This document shows positions 41,194 through 49,930 of a DNA stretch of 64,000 nucleotides, in pieces. This DNA comes from Rhodocyclaceae bacterium (GTDB lineage: Bacteria > Pseudomonadota > Gammaproteobacteria > Burkholderiales > Rhodocyclaceae). The position numbers and the translations under genes were made by a program. The notes beneath the pieces are model-generated. The model saw only the letters and a program-made list of their open reading frames with translations, ran no database searches and was not told where the DNA came from. The stretch covers positions 124,001 through 188,000 of the forward strand of contig JADJAS010000007.1 in the NCBI GenBank assembly GCA_016704145.1. Direction: 5' to 3'. The first letter of the stretch is position 1, and every line of letters begins with the position of its first letter.

Positions 41194-41898
41194 TCAGGCG
41201 ACGATCCTGACGTGGATCTCGTCGAGGCCGGCGATGGTCGCGACGATGAGATCGCCCAGCACGACCGGTCCGACGTTCTCCGGCGTGCCGGCGTAGATGA
41301 TGTCGCCCGGAAATAGTTCGTAATACTGCGACAGGTTGGCCACCTGCTCGGCAACCGACCAGGTCATGTGGGCGAGGTCGCTGCTTTGCCGCGACTGACC
41401 ATTGACCGTCAGCGTGATCGCCCCGAGCGCGACATGACCGATATCGCTGGCGAGATGCAATTGGCCGATGATGGCGCCATGGTCGAAGGATTTGCCGACC
41501 TCCCAAGGCTTCTTCTGTTCGGCCATCGCGCGCTGCAAGTCGCGGCGCGTCATGTCGAGTCCCACTGCATAGCCGACGACGTGATCGAGTGCGGTTCCCG
41601 CGGCGATATTGCGCCCCCCCTTGCCGATGGCCGCAACCAGTTCGACCTCGTGATGATAGTTGGCGGTCATCGGCGGATAAGCGTGTTCCAGGATCGTTCC
41701 CGGCAGCACCACCTGGATGGCATCCGTCGGCTTCTGAAAAAAGAACGGCGGCTCGCGCGTCGGGTCGCCCCCCATTTCGCGGGCATGAGCAGCGTAGTTG
41801 CGTCCCACGCAATAGATCCGGCGCACCTGAAAATGGCTATTCGATCGGCAAACCGGAATCAGAACAGGGGCCACGGGAAACAGAACGGGCGGCATCAT
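41194..41898 (-). CDS. fumarylacetoacetate hydrolase family protein
   Basis: A 234-residue cytosolic enzyme of the FAH superfamily that cleaves C-C bonds of acylpyruvates or related compounds. Conserved parts are RIYCVGRNYAAHAREMG, ANYHHEVELVAAIGKGG, VVGYAVGLDMTRRDLQ, KSFDHGAIIG and the terminal GDIIYAGTPENVGPV. Metal ligands (the E-x-E type within YHHEVEL and the Asp of GLDMT) are in place. It resembles fumarylpyruvate/acylpyruvate hydrolases; oxaloacetate decarboxylase activity is an alternative. Confidence 0.88.
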   Translation of the reverse strand: MMPPVLFPVAPVLIPVCRSNSHFQVRRIYCVGRNYAAHAREMGGDPTREPPFFFQKPTDAIQVVLPGTILEHAYPPMTANYHHEVELVAAIGKGGRNIAAGTALDHVVGYAVGLDMTRRDLQRAMAEQKKPWEVGKSFDHGAIIGQLHLASDIGHVALGAITLTVNGQSRQSSDLAHMTWSVAEQVANLSQYYELFPGDIIYAGTPENVGPVVLGDLIVATIAGLDEIHVRIVA

Positions 41899-41899
41899 G

Positions 41900-42373
41900 C
41901 TACGACACGACGTAGGAACCAGCTCCGGTGGCGATCATCTCGCCCGCTTCGTTCTTCAGCGTCATCTGCAGCGAGGCAATACGGCCACCGAGGCGGATCA
42001 CCTGGCCGGTCGCAACGAACTCCCTGCCCTTCCCGGGACGCAGGTAATCGACGCGCAGGTCGATGGTGCCGACGCGGGTGAAACGATGGCCGATTTCCTC
42101 GGCGCTGTCGCCGGGATGTTTCTCGGCCAGGGCGACGGCGACGGCCAGACCGCCGACGGTGTCCAGCGCAGCGGAAACGACGCCACCATGCAGCCGGTAA
42201 TGAACAAAGTTGCCGACGAGATCGTCACGCATGGCGAACGCGAGTTGCGGTCCGTCGGGCGCCAGTGACACCACTTTCAGGCCGAGAATGCCGTTGAACT
42301 GAATCTGTTTCTCGAACAGCTCGCGCAGCATGGCCTCGCAGCTGGCCTGCTCCTCGGCCGACCGACGTCTCAT
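41900..42373 (-). CDS. hotdog-fold thioesterase, YigI/PaaI type
   Basis: A 157-residue acyl-CoA thioesterase of the hotdog superfamily. The typical active-site helix is YRLHGGVVSAALDTVGG and the conserved strand is TIDLRVDYLRPG. It overlaps the upstream GGDEF-EAL gene by 4 bases (ATGA) and is followed by the FAH gene after 1 base, so the three form one unit. Substrate chain length cannot be read from sequence. Confidence 0.85.
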   Translation of the reverse strand: MRRRSAEEQASCEAMLRELFEKQIQFNGILGLKVVSLAPDGPQLAFAMRDDLVGNFVHYRLHGGVVSAALDTVGGLAVAVALAEKHPGDSAEEIGHRFTRVGTIDLRVDYLRPGKGREFVATGQVIRLGGRIASLQMTLKNEAGEMIATGAGSYVVS

Positions 42374-44766
42374 GTCTTGAACGTGGCCTCGAAGATCGCC
42401 GCCGGCACCGGTTGGCCGAACAGATAACCCTGGTACTCGGGGCAGTGGTTCAGTTTCAGGAACTGATGCTGACCTTCCTTCTCCACACCCTCGGCAATGA
42501 CGTCGAGACCGAGGCTGCGCGCCATGCCGATGATGGTCTGGACGATGGCGGCGTCGCCAGCGTTGGACTCGATTTCGCTGATGAACGAGCGGTCGATCTT
42601 CAACTGATCGAGCGGCAGGCGGCGCAGATAGAGCAGCGAGGAATAGCCCGTGCCGAAGTCATCCATCGAGAAGGCGATGCCCAGGCTCTTCAGCGTCTTC
42701 ATCTTCTCGACGGCATCCGCCATGTCGTTGATCACCACGCTTTCGGTCAGCTCCAGCTTCAGGCGTCGGGGATTGACGCCGGTTTCGTCGAGGATTCGTC
42801 GCACCACGGCAACGAAGTCAGGCTGATGAAACTGCTTGGCGCTGACATTGACCGCCAGCACCAGATGGCGCATCGCCGGCAGTTTTTCCCATTCACGCAA
42901 CTTCCTGCAGGCCGTGTCGAGCACCCAGGTGCCGATCGGCAGTATGAGGCCGGTCTCTTCGGCCAGCGGAATGAAATCGGCCGGCGCCACCGTGCCACGC
43001 ACCGGATGCTGCCAGCGCAGCAGCGCCTCGGCGCCGACGACGCGGCGATGCTCGTCGAACTGCGGCTGGTAATGGAGGACCAGTTCCTCACGCTCGACCA
43101 CACGACGCAGATCGTTCTGCATCGAGGCGCGCTCGAGCAGCGCTTCCTGCATCTGCGGGTCGAAGAAGCACAAGGCATTGCGGCCATTGGTCTTGGCCTG
43201 GTACATGGCGACGTCGGCGCGCCGCAGCAGTTCATCGGCACCAAGGTGCTCGGCGTTGAACAGGCCGATGCCGATGCTGAAGGTGCTGTGATGCTCGCGG
43301 CCCCTGAGACGGTAGGGCTGGGTACCGAGTTCGAGGATCTTTTTCGCCACCAACTCGGCCTGGGTGGCCGCCTCGGCCTCATCCTGGCTCAAGTCCTCGA
43401 GCATGACGACGAACTCGTCCCCGCCCAGGCGCGCCACGGTGTCGCCTTCCCTGACACAGGACTTCAGTCGCCCAGCCACTTCGACGAGCATCTGGTCACC
43501 CGCTTCGTGACCAAGGGTATCGTTGAGATTCTTGAAATAATCGAGATCCAGGAACAGCAAGGCACCGTGCTTGCGGTAGCGTGTGGTGGCAGCCAGGGCC
43601 AGACCCAGGCGATCGATCAGCAGGCGACGGTTCGGCAACTGGGTCAGCGGATCGAAGAACGCGAGGTTGCGGATCTGCTCCTCCGCTTCCTTGCGTTGCG
43701 AAATGTCGCTGAAGGCAACGACGTAATGGCTGATGTGCCCATCGGGTGCCACCACCGCCGATATCGTCTGCCACACGGGATAAATGCGGCCTTGCTTGTG
43801 GCGATACCACAATTCGCCCTGCCAGAACTTGTCGTTGCCGACGGCCAGCCAAATCTGCCGGTAGGCCTCGTCGTCGTGGTGACCGGAAAGCAGTACCCGC
43901 GGTGTCTGGCCAAGCACTTCATCGGGCTGGTAACCGGTGGTGCCGATGAAGGCCCGATTCACCCGCAGCATGGCCTGATCGGCATCGGTCACCAGCATCG
44001 GCTCCTCTGACTCGAATGCCGTCGCGGCGATGCGCAGTTCATCGCTGCTTCGCTGGATCTCGGTCATCATCCGGTCGAGGTTGTCGGCCATGCCGTTGAA
44101 GGCGGCGATGGTCTGGCGCATCTCCGGTCCACCGGTGGACGGAATTCGCGCGGTCAAGTTGCCGCCGCCGAAGCGGCGAGCGCCTTCCATCAAGGCGCCC
44201 AGCGGCCGCAAACCGTACCGCAGGATCAGCATGATGCCGAGAAACTCGAGCCCGACCGCCAGCGCCAGCAGATTCAGGTTGCTGAGAAACGCGCTCCACA
44301 AGCGGTCGATTCCCGCGACGGTCGACATCATCACCGTCACGCTGCCAAGTTCGCCACCATCGACAACGACGGGACGCGAAGCCATCGGCGCGACCACGCC
44401 CGCCGCCGACGAGAACCAGGCCGGAACGGCGGAGATCGCGACGGGAGCGACGGCATCGACGACAAGGCCATCCACACCCCGCCAAATCAACCGTTGGATG
44501 CTGACCTGACCGGCCCGTGCCTTCAACGCGCCCGCCAGCCCATCCTGGTCGCCCGCCCGGGCAAACACCGCCACGGCCACCGCCTGGGAAGATAGTTCGG
44601 ATTGCAATTGCCGCTCGAGTTCGCCATTCATCGACAGCGCATCTCGAATGGTCGCGGTGACGACCAGGATAGCCGTCGCGGCGGCCAGTACCAATGCCGC
44701 GCCCAGCATCAACCGGGCGCCGAAACTCAGGCGCGACCAAAGGGACAGCGGCGGGATATCGCTCAA
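42370..44766 (-). CDS. membrane GGDEF-EAL cyclic di-GMP protein with HAMP and PAS
   Basis: A 798-residue signalling protein. An N-terminal helix (about 16-38), a periplasmic sensor domain (40-158) and a second helix (162-185) lead to HAMP (185-240), PAS (245-365), GGDEF (370-540) and EAL (555-795). The cyclase motif is intact (ARLGGDEF) with an inhibitory site REGD five residues before it. The phosphodiesterase motif reads GAEALLRW with DDFGTGYSSL and KIDRSF present. Both activities are therefore possible. Nothing links it directly to hydrogen metabolism apart from position. Confidence 0.92.
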   Translation of the reverse strand: MSDIPPLSLWSRLSFGARLMLGAALVLAAATAILVVTATIRDALSMNGELERQLQSELSSQAVAVAVFARAGDQDGLAGALKARAGQVSIQRLIWRGVDGLVVDAVAPVAISAVPAWFSSAAGVVAPMASRPVVVDGGELGSVTVMMSTVAGIDRLWSAFLSNLNLLALAVGLEFLGIMLILRYGLRPLGALMEGARRFGGGNLTARIPSTGGPEMRQTIAAFNGMADNLDRMMTEIQRSSDELRIAATAFESEEPMLVTDADQAMLRVNRAFIGTTGYQPDEVLGQTPRVLLSGHHDDEAYRQIWLAVGNDKFWQGELWYRHKQGRIYPVWQTISAVVAPDGHISHYVVAFSDISQRKEAEEQIRNLAFFDPLTQLPNRRLLIDRLGLALAATTRYRKHGALLFLDLDYFKNLNDTLGHEAGDQMLVEVAGRLKSCVREGDTVARLGGDEFVVMLEDLSQDEAEAATQAELVAKKILELGTQPYRLRGREHHSTFSIGIGLFNAEHLGADELLRRADVAMYQAKTNGRNALCFFDPQMQEALLERASMQNDLRRVVEREELVLHYQPQFDEHRRVVGAEALLRWQHPVRGTVAPADFIPLAEETGLILPIGTWVLDTACRKLREWEKLPAMRHLVLAVNVSAKQFHQPDFVAVVRRILDETGVNPRRLKLELTESVVINDMADAVEKMKTLKSLGIAFSMDDFGTGYSSLLYLRRLPLDQLKIDRSFISEIESNAGDAAIVQTIIGMARSLGLDVIAEGVEKEGQHQFLKLNHCPEYQGYLFGQPVPAAIFEATFKT

Positions 44767-44935
44767 ATCTCGTCCTCATGACAGACCAATGCCACGGCAG
44801 CGGCAAGGGCCAGGGTTACGAGGCATGCTACGCCGCCCAGACAAGGCGAAAATCACTATTAAGTGGGCTGAAACGATGGCTATTCGGGCGATAACCATGC
44901 AGACAGCATGATGGGGGCGCTCGCCCGCGTCGGGA

Positions 44936-45415
44936 TCAGTTGCGTGGCTTGAGGTGCAAATGCGCGATGGCCTTGCCGCGCGGCGCATAGCCGTGGCCGT
45001 GGTGGCCCTGGTCGACTTCGACGGAGACGATATTGAGGCTGCCGTGGCGGACGCCGCGCTCGGCGACCAGGGCATCGGCGAAGCCGCGCACCGAGGCGAC
45101 CGGCCCCTTGAGTACCACACTTTCCAGGCAGTTGTCGTGGTCGAGATGGGCATGCAGGGTCGCCACGGTCAGGTCGTGGTGGCCGTGCTGGAGTTCGGTC
45201 AGGCGCTCGGCGAGGTCGCGCTCGTGGTGGTTATAGACATAAGACAGGTTGGCGACGCAGTAGTCGCCGGTGGCCGTTGACTGGCGGGCCGACTCGAGGT
45301 GGCCGCGCAGCAGGTCGCGGATCGCCTCCGAGCGGTTCTGGTAGCCGCGCCTGGCGATCAGTTCGTCGAATTCACGCGCGAGGTCGTCGTCGAGCGAGAT
45401 GGTGAAACGCCCCAC
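44936..45415 (-). CDS. nikR: nickel-responsive regulator NikR
   Basis: A 159-residue ribbon-helix-helix repressor that binds DNA when loaded with Ni2+. The DNA-binding part is MGRFTISLDDDLAREFDEL. The nickel site has the H77-H80 cluster, H88, H90 and C96 in ATLHAHLDHDNCLE. It is about 25 residues longer than E. coli NikR, with a His-containing tail (DQGHHGHGYAP). It lies 3 bases after a small unknown gene at the end of the hyp operon and probably controls the nickel uptake genes 8 kb away. Confidence 0.93.
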   Translation of the reverse strand: MGRFTISLDDDLAREFDELIARRGYQNRSEAIRDLLRGHLESARQSTATGDYCVANLSYVYNHHERDLAERLTELQHGHHDLTVATLHAHLDHDNCLESVVLKGPVASVRGFADALVAERGVRHGSLNIVSVEVDQGHHGHGYAPRGKAIAHLHLKPRN

Positions 45416-45418
45416 GGA

Positions 45419-45739
45419 TCAGTAGCCCAGCGTATGGTCGATCAGGTTGATGGTCACCACGGGCGCCTCGATCGCCGCGGCCGTGGCAGCAAAGAAATCG
45501 CGCACCCAGGGTGAAGTGCTTTCATAGACGGCGCGGGTCCGCGTCTCGGCCAGCGTGAGGACCTTGTCGGCCGCCAGCAGCTTGCCCATGGGATTGCTCG
45601 GCACGCAGCCGGCCTCCTCGAACTCGCGGCCCAGCCACTGATGTGCGGAGGAATGGGTGTAACGGGCGATCTCGGCGTCGGTCACCAGGGTCTCCAGTTC
45701 CTGGCCGTCGCTGAACAGCATGGTGATCCGGCAGGGCAT
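45419..45739 (-). CDS. conserved-looking small protein of unknown function
   Basis: A 106-residue cytosolic protein without signal or membrane segment. It starts MPCRITMLFSDGQELET and ends VVTINLIDHTLGY. I do not recognise the family. It sits between hypX (40 bases upstream) and nikR (3 bases downstream) in the same direction, so it is very likely transcribed with them. A role in hydrogenase maturation or nickel handling is a guess from context only. Confidence 0.65.
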   Translation of the reverse strand: MPCRITMLFSDGQELETLVTDAEIARYTHSSAHQWLGREFEEAGCVPSNPMGKLLAADKVLTLAETRTRAVYESTSPWVRDFFAATAAAIEAPVVTINLIDHTLGY

Positions 45740-45779
45740 GTTCTACTCCGTCGTGGTTGCCTGCACGGATGGTATCCGG

Positions 45780-47519
45780 TCAGGCGGGAATCTTCCAGCC
45801 AAGATCGCGGTGCCGGGCCAGGTGGCGGGGCGTCCAGGAGGCCGGCGACTTGCGCACAAAGTGCCAGCGGGCGACGTGGTAACTCGGGTCGAAGCCGTAG
45901 AAATTGCGCCGCATATGCGCCAGTTCCTCGGCACGCCAGGCGGAAAGCGGCTTGGCGGCCTCGTCGGCGGCGCGGCGGCTCCGCTTGGTCGCAAGGCGGG
46001 CAGCGAAATCTGCGGCGGTCGCCAATTCGGCGGCGCGGCGGGCGACGTCGGCAAGGAAGGCCGCCGGCTCGCCGGCCAGGCAGGCATCGTAGAAGCCGGC
46101 CTTCACGGACTCCTGCGCGGTCATCGGCAGGCGGTGCTGCATGATCGCGGCCGCGCCCTCGGCCCCGACCCGCGGCGGCAGCAGGTAACTCCAGAACTCC
46201 GAGCCGTAGAGGTTGCCCATGTTCTTGTAGTGCGGGTTGAGCATCACGCCGTCGCGCACCCAGACCTGGTCGGCGGCACGCGCCAGGAAACAGCCACCGG
46301 CGCCGGCATTGCCCCGCAAAGCGGCCACCGTGACCTTGTCGTCGCAGCGCAGGATGGCTTCGGCGAGATCGTCGATGGCGTTGATGTTGGTCCAGGACTC
46401 GTCGGCGGGGCCGCAGTTGTCACCTTCGGCCTGCTCGATCAGGTTGAGATGAATGCCGTTCGACCAGAAGTCGGCGCCGCCCATCAGCACCAGCACGCGG
46501 GTCGGCCGGCTCTTCGCCCATTCGAAGGCGGCGCGCAGGCGATTGCACTGCGGCGTGCCCATGGCGCCGTTGTAGAACTCGAAGTGGAGGAAGCCGACCG
46601 CATTTTCCCCAATGGCGGCCTCCTCGTAGCGGATGTCCTGCCAGGTCGCGTGATCGGCGGTCCAGCAGCCATCGAGCGGCAGTTCGGGAAGAATCGCCGC
46701 CTGCTCGGCGAAGGCGATCGTGGCCGGCAGCTTGATGCCGTCCTTCCGTTTCACATGGCCGATCCAGACCGCGCCGTCGGCGGTGGCGCGCAGCAGCGCC
46801 GTTTCGCGGCGGCCGATGACCGCCCCGGGTGGCGTACCGCCACGACTGACTTTTGCACTATCGGCTTCCGGCCAGGCATCGAACAAGTGGCAGGGTTCGC
46901 CGAACAGTTGGTCGGCCACACCCGGGAAGCCATCGGCGGCATCGATCTTGCGCAGCACGGTGGCGCTGGAATCGCGTTGCCATTCGATGGCGCGGTCGGC
47001 CTGGCGCATCAGCGGGCGCAGCCGGCCGCGCCCGCGTGATTCCGCAAGCGGCGTCGGCTTGCCGCCGGCCAAGAATTTTTTCACTGCGGCGAGCAGCGCC
47101 TGCGCCGCCGCCTCGGTCGCCTCGTTGCGATAGAGGCTGGCCTTGCGGCCGCGCCGCATCGGAAAGCTGGCCGTGGCCCAGACCGGCCCGGCGTCCATCT
47201 CGGCCTCGGCCTGGAGCACGGTGACACCCCACTCCGCCTCGCCTTCCTGGATCGCCCAGTCGAGCGCCGAAGGGCCGCGGTCACCGACGATGCCGGGATG
47301 CACGATCAGGCAAACGTGCTTCGACCAGATGCTTTCGGGAATCGCGCGACGCAAATAGGGCGCGACGATCAGGTCCGGACGGAACAGTTCCACCGCCTGT
47401 TCGGCCACGGCATCGTTGATGTCGAACTCGATGGACACTTGGTGGCCGTGCGCCGACAGCTCGGTGTAGAGCCGCTGCGTCAGGCTGTTGAAGCTGTGAG
47501 TCAGGAACAGGATGCGCAT
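45780..47519 (-). CDS. hypX: HypX, CO-ligand synthesis for [NiFe]-hydrogenase
   Basis: A 579-residue enzyme. Residues 1-270 resemble formyl-tetrahydrofolate transferases (SALDWAIQEGEAEWGVTVLQ loop, HPGIVGDRGPS), and residues 290-560 an enoyl-CoA hydratase-like fold (VLMGGADFWSNGIHLN, GNAGAGGCFLARAADQVWV). HypX makes the active-site CO from N10-formyl-THF under aerobic conditions. Residues near 221-229 (KVSRGGTPP) are encoded by copy 5 of the dispersed motif, read antisense, in a linker region that is variable in the family. Confidence 0.9.
   Translation of the reverse strand: MRILFLTHSFNSLTQRLYTELSAHGHQVSIEFDINDAVAEQAVELFRPDLIVAPYLRRAIPESIWSKHVCLIVHPGIVGDRGPSALDWAIQEGEAEWGVTVLQAEAEMDAGPVWATASFPMRRGRKASLYRNEATEAAAQALLAAVKKFLAGGKPTPLAESRGRGRLRPLMRQADRAIEWQRDSSATVLRKIDAADGFPGVADQLFGEPCHLFDAWPEADSAKVSRGGTPPGAVIGRRETALLRATADGAVWIGHVKRKDGIKLPATIAFAEQAAILPELPLDGCWTADHATWQDIRYEEAAIGENAVGFLHFEFYNGAMGTPQCNRLRAAFEWAKSRPTRVLVLMGGADFWSNGIHLNLIEQAEGDNCGPADESWTNINAIDDLAEAILRCDDKVTVAALRGNAGAGGCFLARAADQVWVRDGVMLNPHYKNMGNLYGSEFWSYLLPPRVGAEGAAAIMQHRLPMTAQESVKAGFYDACLAGEPAAFLADVARRAAELATAADFAARLATKRSRRAADEAAKPLSAWRAEELAHMRRNFYGFDPSYHVARWHFVRKSPASWTPRHLARHRDLGWKIPA
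46831..46855 (+). repeat. dispersed 25-base motif, copy 5
   Basis: GGCGTACCGCCACGA followed by CTGACTTTTG, antisense in hypX. With its left flank it forms the dyad GTGGCG-TAC-CGCCAC. It fits the consensus best. Confidence 0.6.
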
Positions 47520-47531
47520 CGGCCTCAGCTC

Positions 47532-48587
47532 TCAGCAAATCCGCGGCAGCTGCTCGCCGGTCAGCCAGTCGACGATGCGCCGACCGCCGAAGCCGGTGGT
47601 CATCTGCACGAAATGATGGGCATCCTCGTGCACCCTGCCGATCCGCACCGCGCGGGCGCCCTGAGGATGCGTGCGCATGGCCGCCAGCACCTTGTCCGCG
47701 TCGCCCTCGGCGACGATGGCGATCAGTTTGCCTTCGTTGGCAACATAGAGCGGATCGAGGCCGAGGAACTCGCAGGCGGCAGCCACTTCGGGATTCACGG
47801 GAATCGCGGCCTCGTCGAGCATCATGCCGACGCCTGACTGGCGGGCGATTTCGTTGAGCGTGGTGGCGAGCCCGCCGCGCGTCGGATCGCGCAGGCAGCG
47901 GATATCGGCACCCGTGGCGAGCATCGCTTCGATCAGCCCGTGCAGCGCCGCGGTGTCGGAGACGATGGGCGCCGAGAAGCCCAGGCTCTCGCGCTGCGCC
48001 ATGATCGCCATGCCATGGTCGCCGATGGTGCCCGAGAGCAGGATCACGTCGCCCGGCCGCGCCCGGTCGCCGGAAAGCGCCACACCGTCGGGCAAAACGC
48101 CGACGCCCGTCGTGCTGATGAACACGCCGTCGGCCTTGCCGGCCTCGACCACCTTGGTGTCGCCAGTGACGACCGCCACGCCCGCCTCTTTCGCAGCCTT
48201 CGCCATCGACTCGACGATCTTCGCCAGGTCGGCCAGTGGCAAGCCCTCTTCGAGGATGAAACTCGCCGCCAGATAAAGCGGCTTCGCGCCCATTACGGCG
48301 ACGTCGTTGACCGTGCCGTGCACCGACAGGCAACCGATGTCGCCGCCGGGAAAGAACAGCGGCGAGACGACATGGCCGTCGCAGGACATCACCAGCCGGC
48401 CGCCCAAAGTCAGCGGCGGCAGCACGCTGCCGTCATTACCCTGGCGCAGGAATTCGTTGTCGAGGTGCTTCGCGAACAGTTCCTCGATCAGCTGGGCCAT
48501 GGCACGGCCACCGGAGCCGTGCGTCATGTCGACGCGGCCCTGCTTCAAATCGAGGGGACGAACGTAGTTCTCTCTGACTTTGGTCAT
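47532..48587 (-). CDS. hypE: HypE, cyanide-forming maturation protein
   Basis: A 351-residue ATP-dependent dehydratase of the PurM/ThiL fold that converts its C-terminal thiocarbamate to thiocyanate, the source of the CN ligands. Features are DMTHGSGGRAMAQLI, VHGTVNDVAVMGAKP, GDTKVVEAGK and the essential terminal cysteine in LPRIC. The start at 48587 overlaps the hypD stop by 4 bases. Confidence 0.95.
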   Translation of the reverse strand: MTKVRENYVRPLDLKQGRVDMTHGSGGRAMAQLIEELFAKHLDNEFLRQGNDGSVLPPLTLGGRLVMSCDGHVVSPLFFPGGDIGCLSVHGTVNDVAVMGAKPLYLAASFILEEGLPLADLAKIVESMAKAAKEAGVAVVTGDTKVVEAGKADGVFISTTGVGVLPDGVALSGDRARPGDVILLSGTIGDHGMAIMAQRESLGFSAPIVSDTAALHGLIEAMLATGADIRCLRDPTRGGLATTLNEIARQSGVGMMLDEAAIPVNPEVAAACEFLGLDPLYVANEGKLIAIVAEGDADKVLAAMRTHPQGARAVRIGRVHEDAHHFVQMTTGFGGRRIVDWLTGEQLPRIC

Positions 48588-49711
48588 CTGGCGTCCTTGT
48601 AGCGGCCATACGTGTAGTGCGCGGCACAGGCGCCTTCGGACGACACCATGCACGAGCCGATCGGATTCTCGGGCGTGCACACGGTACCGAACAGCTTGCA
48701 GTCCTGCGGCCGCTTGACGCCGCGCAGGATCGCGCCGCATTCGCAGGCCTTGTTGTCGGCGACGCTGCGGTAGCCGAGCGGGAAACGCGTCTCGGCATCG
48801 AAGCGCGCGTATTCGCGGCGGATCTTCAGCGCCGAATAGGGCACCAGGCCGAGGCCGCGCCACTCGAATTCGCGGCGCAGCTCGAAGATTTCCGACACCA
48901 GGTTTTGCGCCTTGAGGTTGCCGTCGCGGCTGACGGCGCGGGAAAATTCGTTCTCGACCTCGGCGCGGCCTTGGTTCACCTGCCGCACCAGCATCAGGAT
49001 CGCCTGCATCACGTCGAGCGGCTCGAAGCCGGCGATGACCACCGGCTTCCTGAACTCCTCGGCGAAGAACTCGTAGGGCGCGTAGCCGATCACCGTGGAC
49101 ACGTGGGCCGGGCCGATGAAGCCGTCGAGCGGCACGGTACCGAGTTCACGCACCCCGGGCGATTCGAGGATGTTGCTGATCGCCGACGGCGTCAGCACGT
49201 GGCAGCAGAGCACGGAAAAGTTTTCCAGCCCGAGCGCGGCCGCCTGCCTGATCACCACCGCCGTCGGCGGCGTGGTCGTCTCGAAGCCGATGGCGAAGAA
49301 CACCACTTGGCGACCCGGATTGTCCTGGGCGATCTTCAGCGCGTCGGCGCTCGAATAGACCATGCGCACGTCCCCGCCGCGTGCTTTCGCCTTCATCAGC
49401 GACAGGCCGTCGGAAGCCGGCACGCGCAGGCAGTCGCCGTAGGTGCACAGGATCACACCGTGTTCGAGCGCCAGCTCGATGGCCATGTCCACGCGGCCGA
49501 TCGGCAGCACGCAGACCGGGCAGCCCGGCCCATGCACCATGCGCACATTGGCCGGCAGCAGGTCGGTGACGCCATAGCGCGAGATCGCATGCGTGTGGCC
49601 GCCGCAGAACTCCATGAAGCTGTAGCGGCATGCCGGGGCTGCCTCGGTGGCGATGGCGGCGGCGAGGCCCCTGGCGAGCTTGCCATCGCGGAATTCATCG
49701 ACGTATTTCAA
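48584..49711 (-). CDS. hypD: HypD, Fe(CN)2CO assembly scaffold
   Basis: A 375-residue iron-sulfur scaffold. Motifs are FMEFCGGHTHAISRYG, VHGPGCPVCVLPIGRVD (iron-binding and redox cysteines), FFAIGFETTTPPTA and the C-terminal [4Fe-4S] ligands CECGAILRG, CKLFGTVC and IGSCMVSSEGAC. With HypC it assembles the Fe(CN)2CO group. It overlaps hypE and hypC by 4 bases each. Confidence 0.95.
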   Translation of the reverse strand: MKYVDEFRDGKLARGLAAAIATEAAPACRYSFMEFCGGHTHAISRYGVTDLLPANVRMVHGPGCPVCVLPIGRVDMAIELALEHGVILCTYGDCLRVPASDGLSLMKAKARGGDVRMVYSSADALKIAQDNPGRQVVFFAIGFETTTPPTAVVIRQAAALGLENFSVLCCHVLTPSAISNILESPGVRELGTVPLDGFIGPAHVSTVIGYAPYEFFAEEFRKPVVIAGFEPLDVMQAILMLVRQVNQGRAEVENEFSRAVSRDGNLKAQNLVSEIFELRREFEWRGLGLVPYSALKIRREYARFDAETRFPLGYRSVADNKACECGAILRGVKRPQDCKLFGTVCTPENPIGSCMVSSEGACAAHYTYGRYKDAR

Positions 49712-49929
49712 ACCTGCGTTCCCATCTCCGCGAACAGGGCGAGCGTCTTCTCGGCCTCCTCGGGGTCGAGCTTCTGCAGCGCGTAGCCGACATGGACGAT
49801 CACGTAGTCGCCGATATTGACATCGTCGAGCAGCGCCAAAGACACGTCCTTGCGCACGCCACCGAGATCGACGATCGCCTGGTCGCCTTCAAGGATTTCC
49901 GCGACCCGCGCGGGTATGGCCAGACACAT
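49708..49929 (-). CDS. hypC: HypC maturation chaperone
   Basis: A 73-residue chaperone beginning MCLAIPARV, where Cys2 carries the iron group to the large subunit. The rest (VRKDVSLALLDDVNIGDYVIVHVGYALQKLDPEEAE) is the standard OB-like fold. A second HypC-family gene (52760-53053) sits in the structural operon, so this one probably serves HypD generally. Confidence 0.93.
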   Translation of the reverse strand: MCLAIPARVAEILEGDQAIVDLGGVRKDVSLALLDDVNIGDYVIVHVGYALQKLDPEEAEKTLALFAEMGTQV

Positions 49930-49930
49930 T

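Noticed and set aside
42412..44010. 532-codon open frame antisense to the GGDEF-EAL gene
   Set aside because: Shadow of a certain gene; composition is Gln/Asp/Val-rich as expected for an antisense frame.
48561..48585. CTGACTTTGG at the start of hypE as an eighth motif copy
   Set aside because: Only the core matches; the left 15 bases do not follow the consensus.
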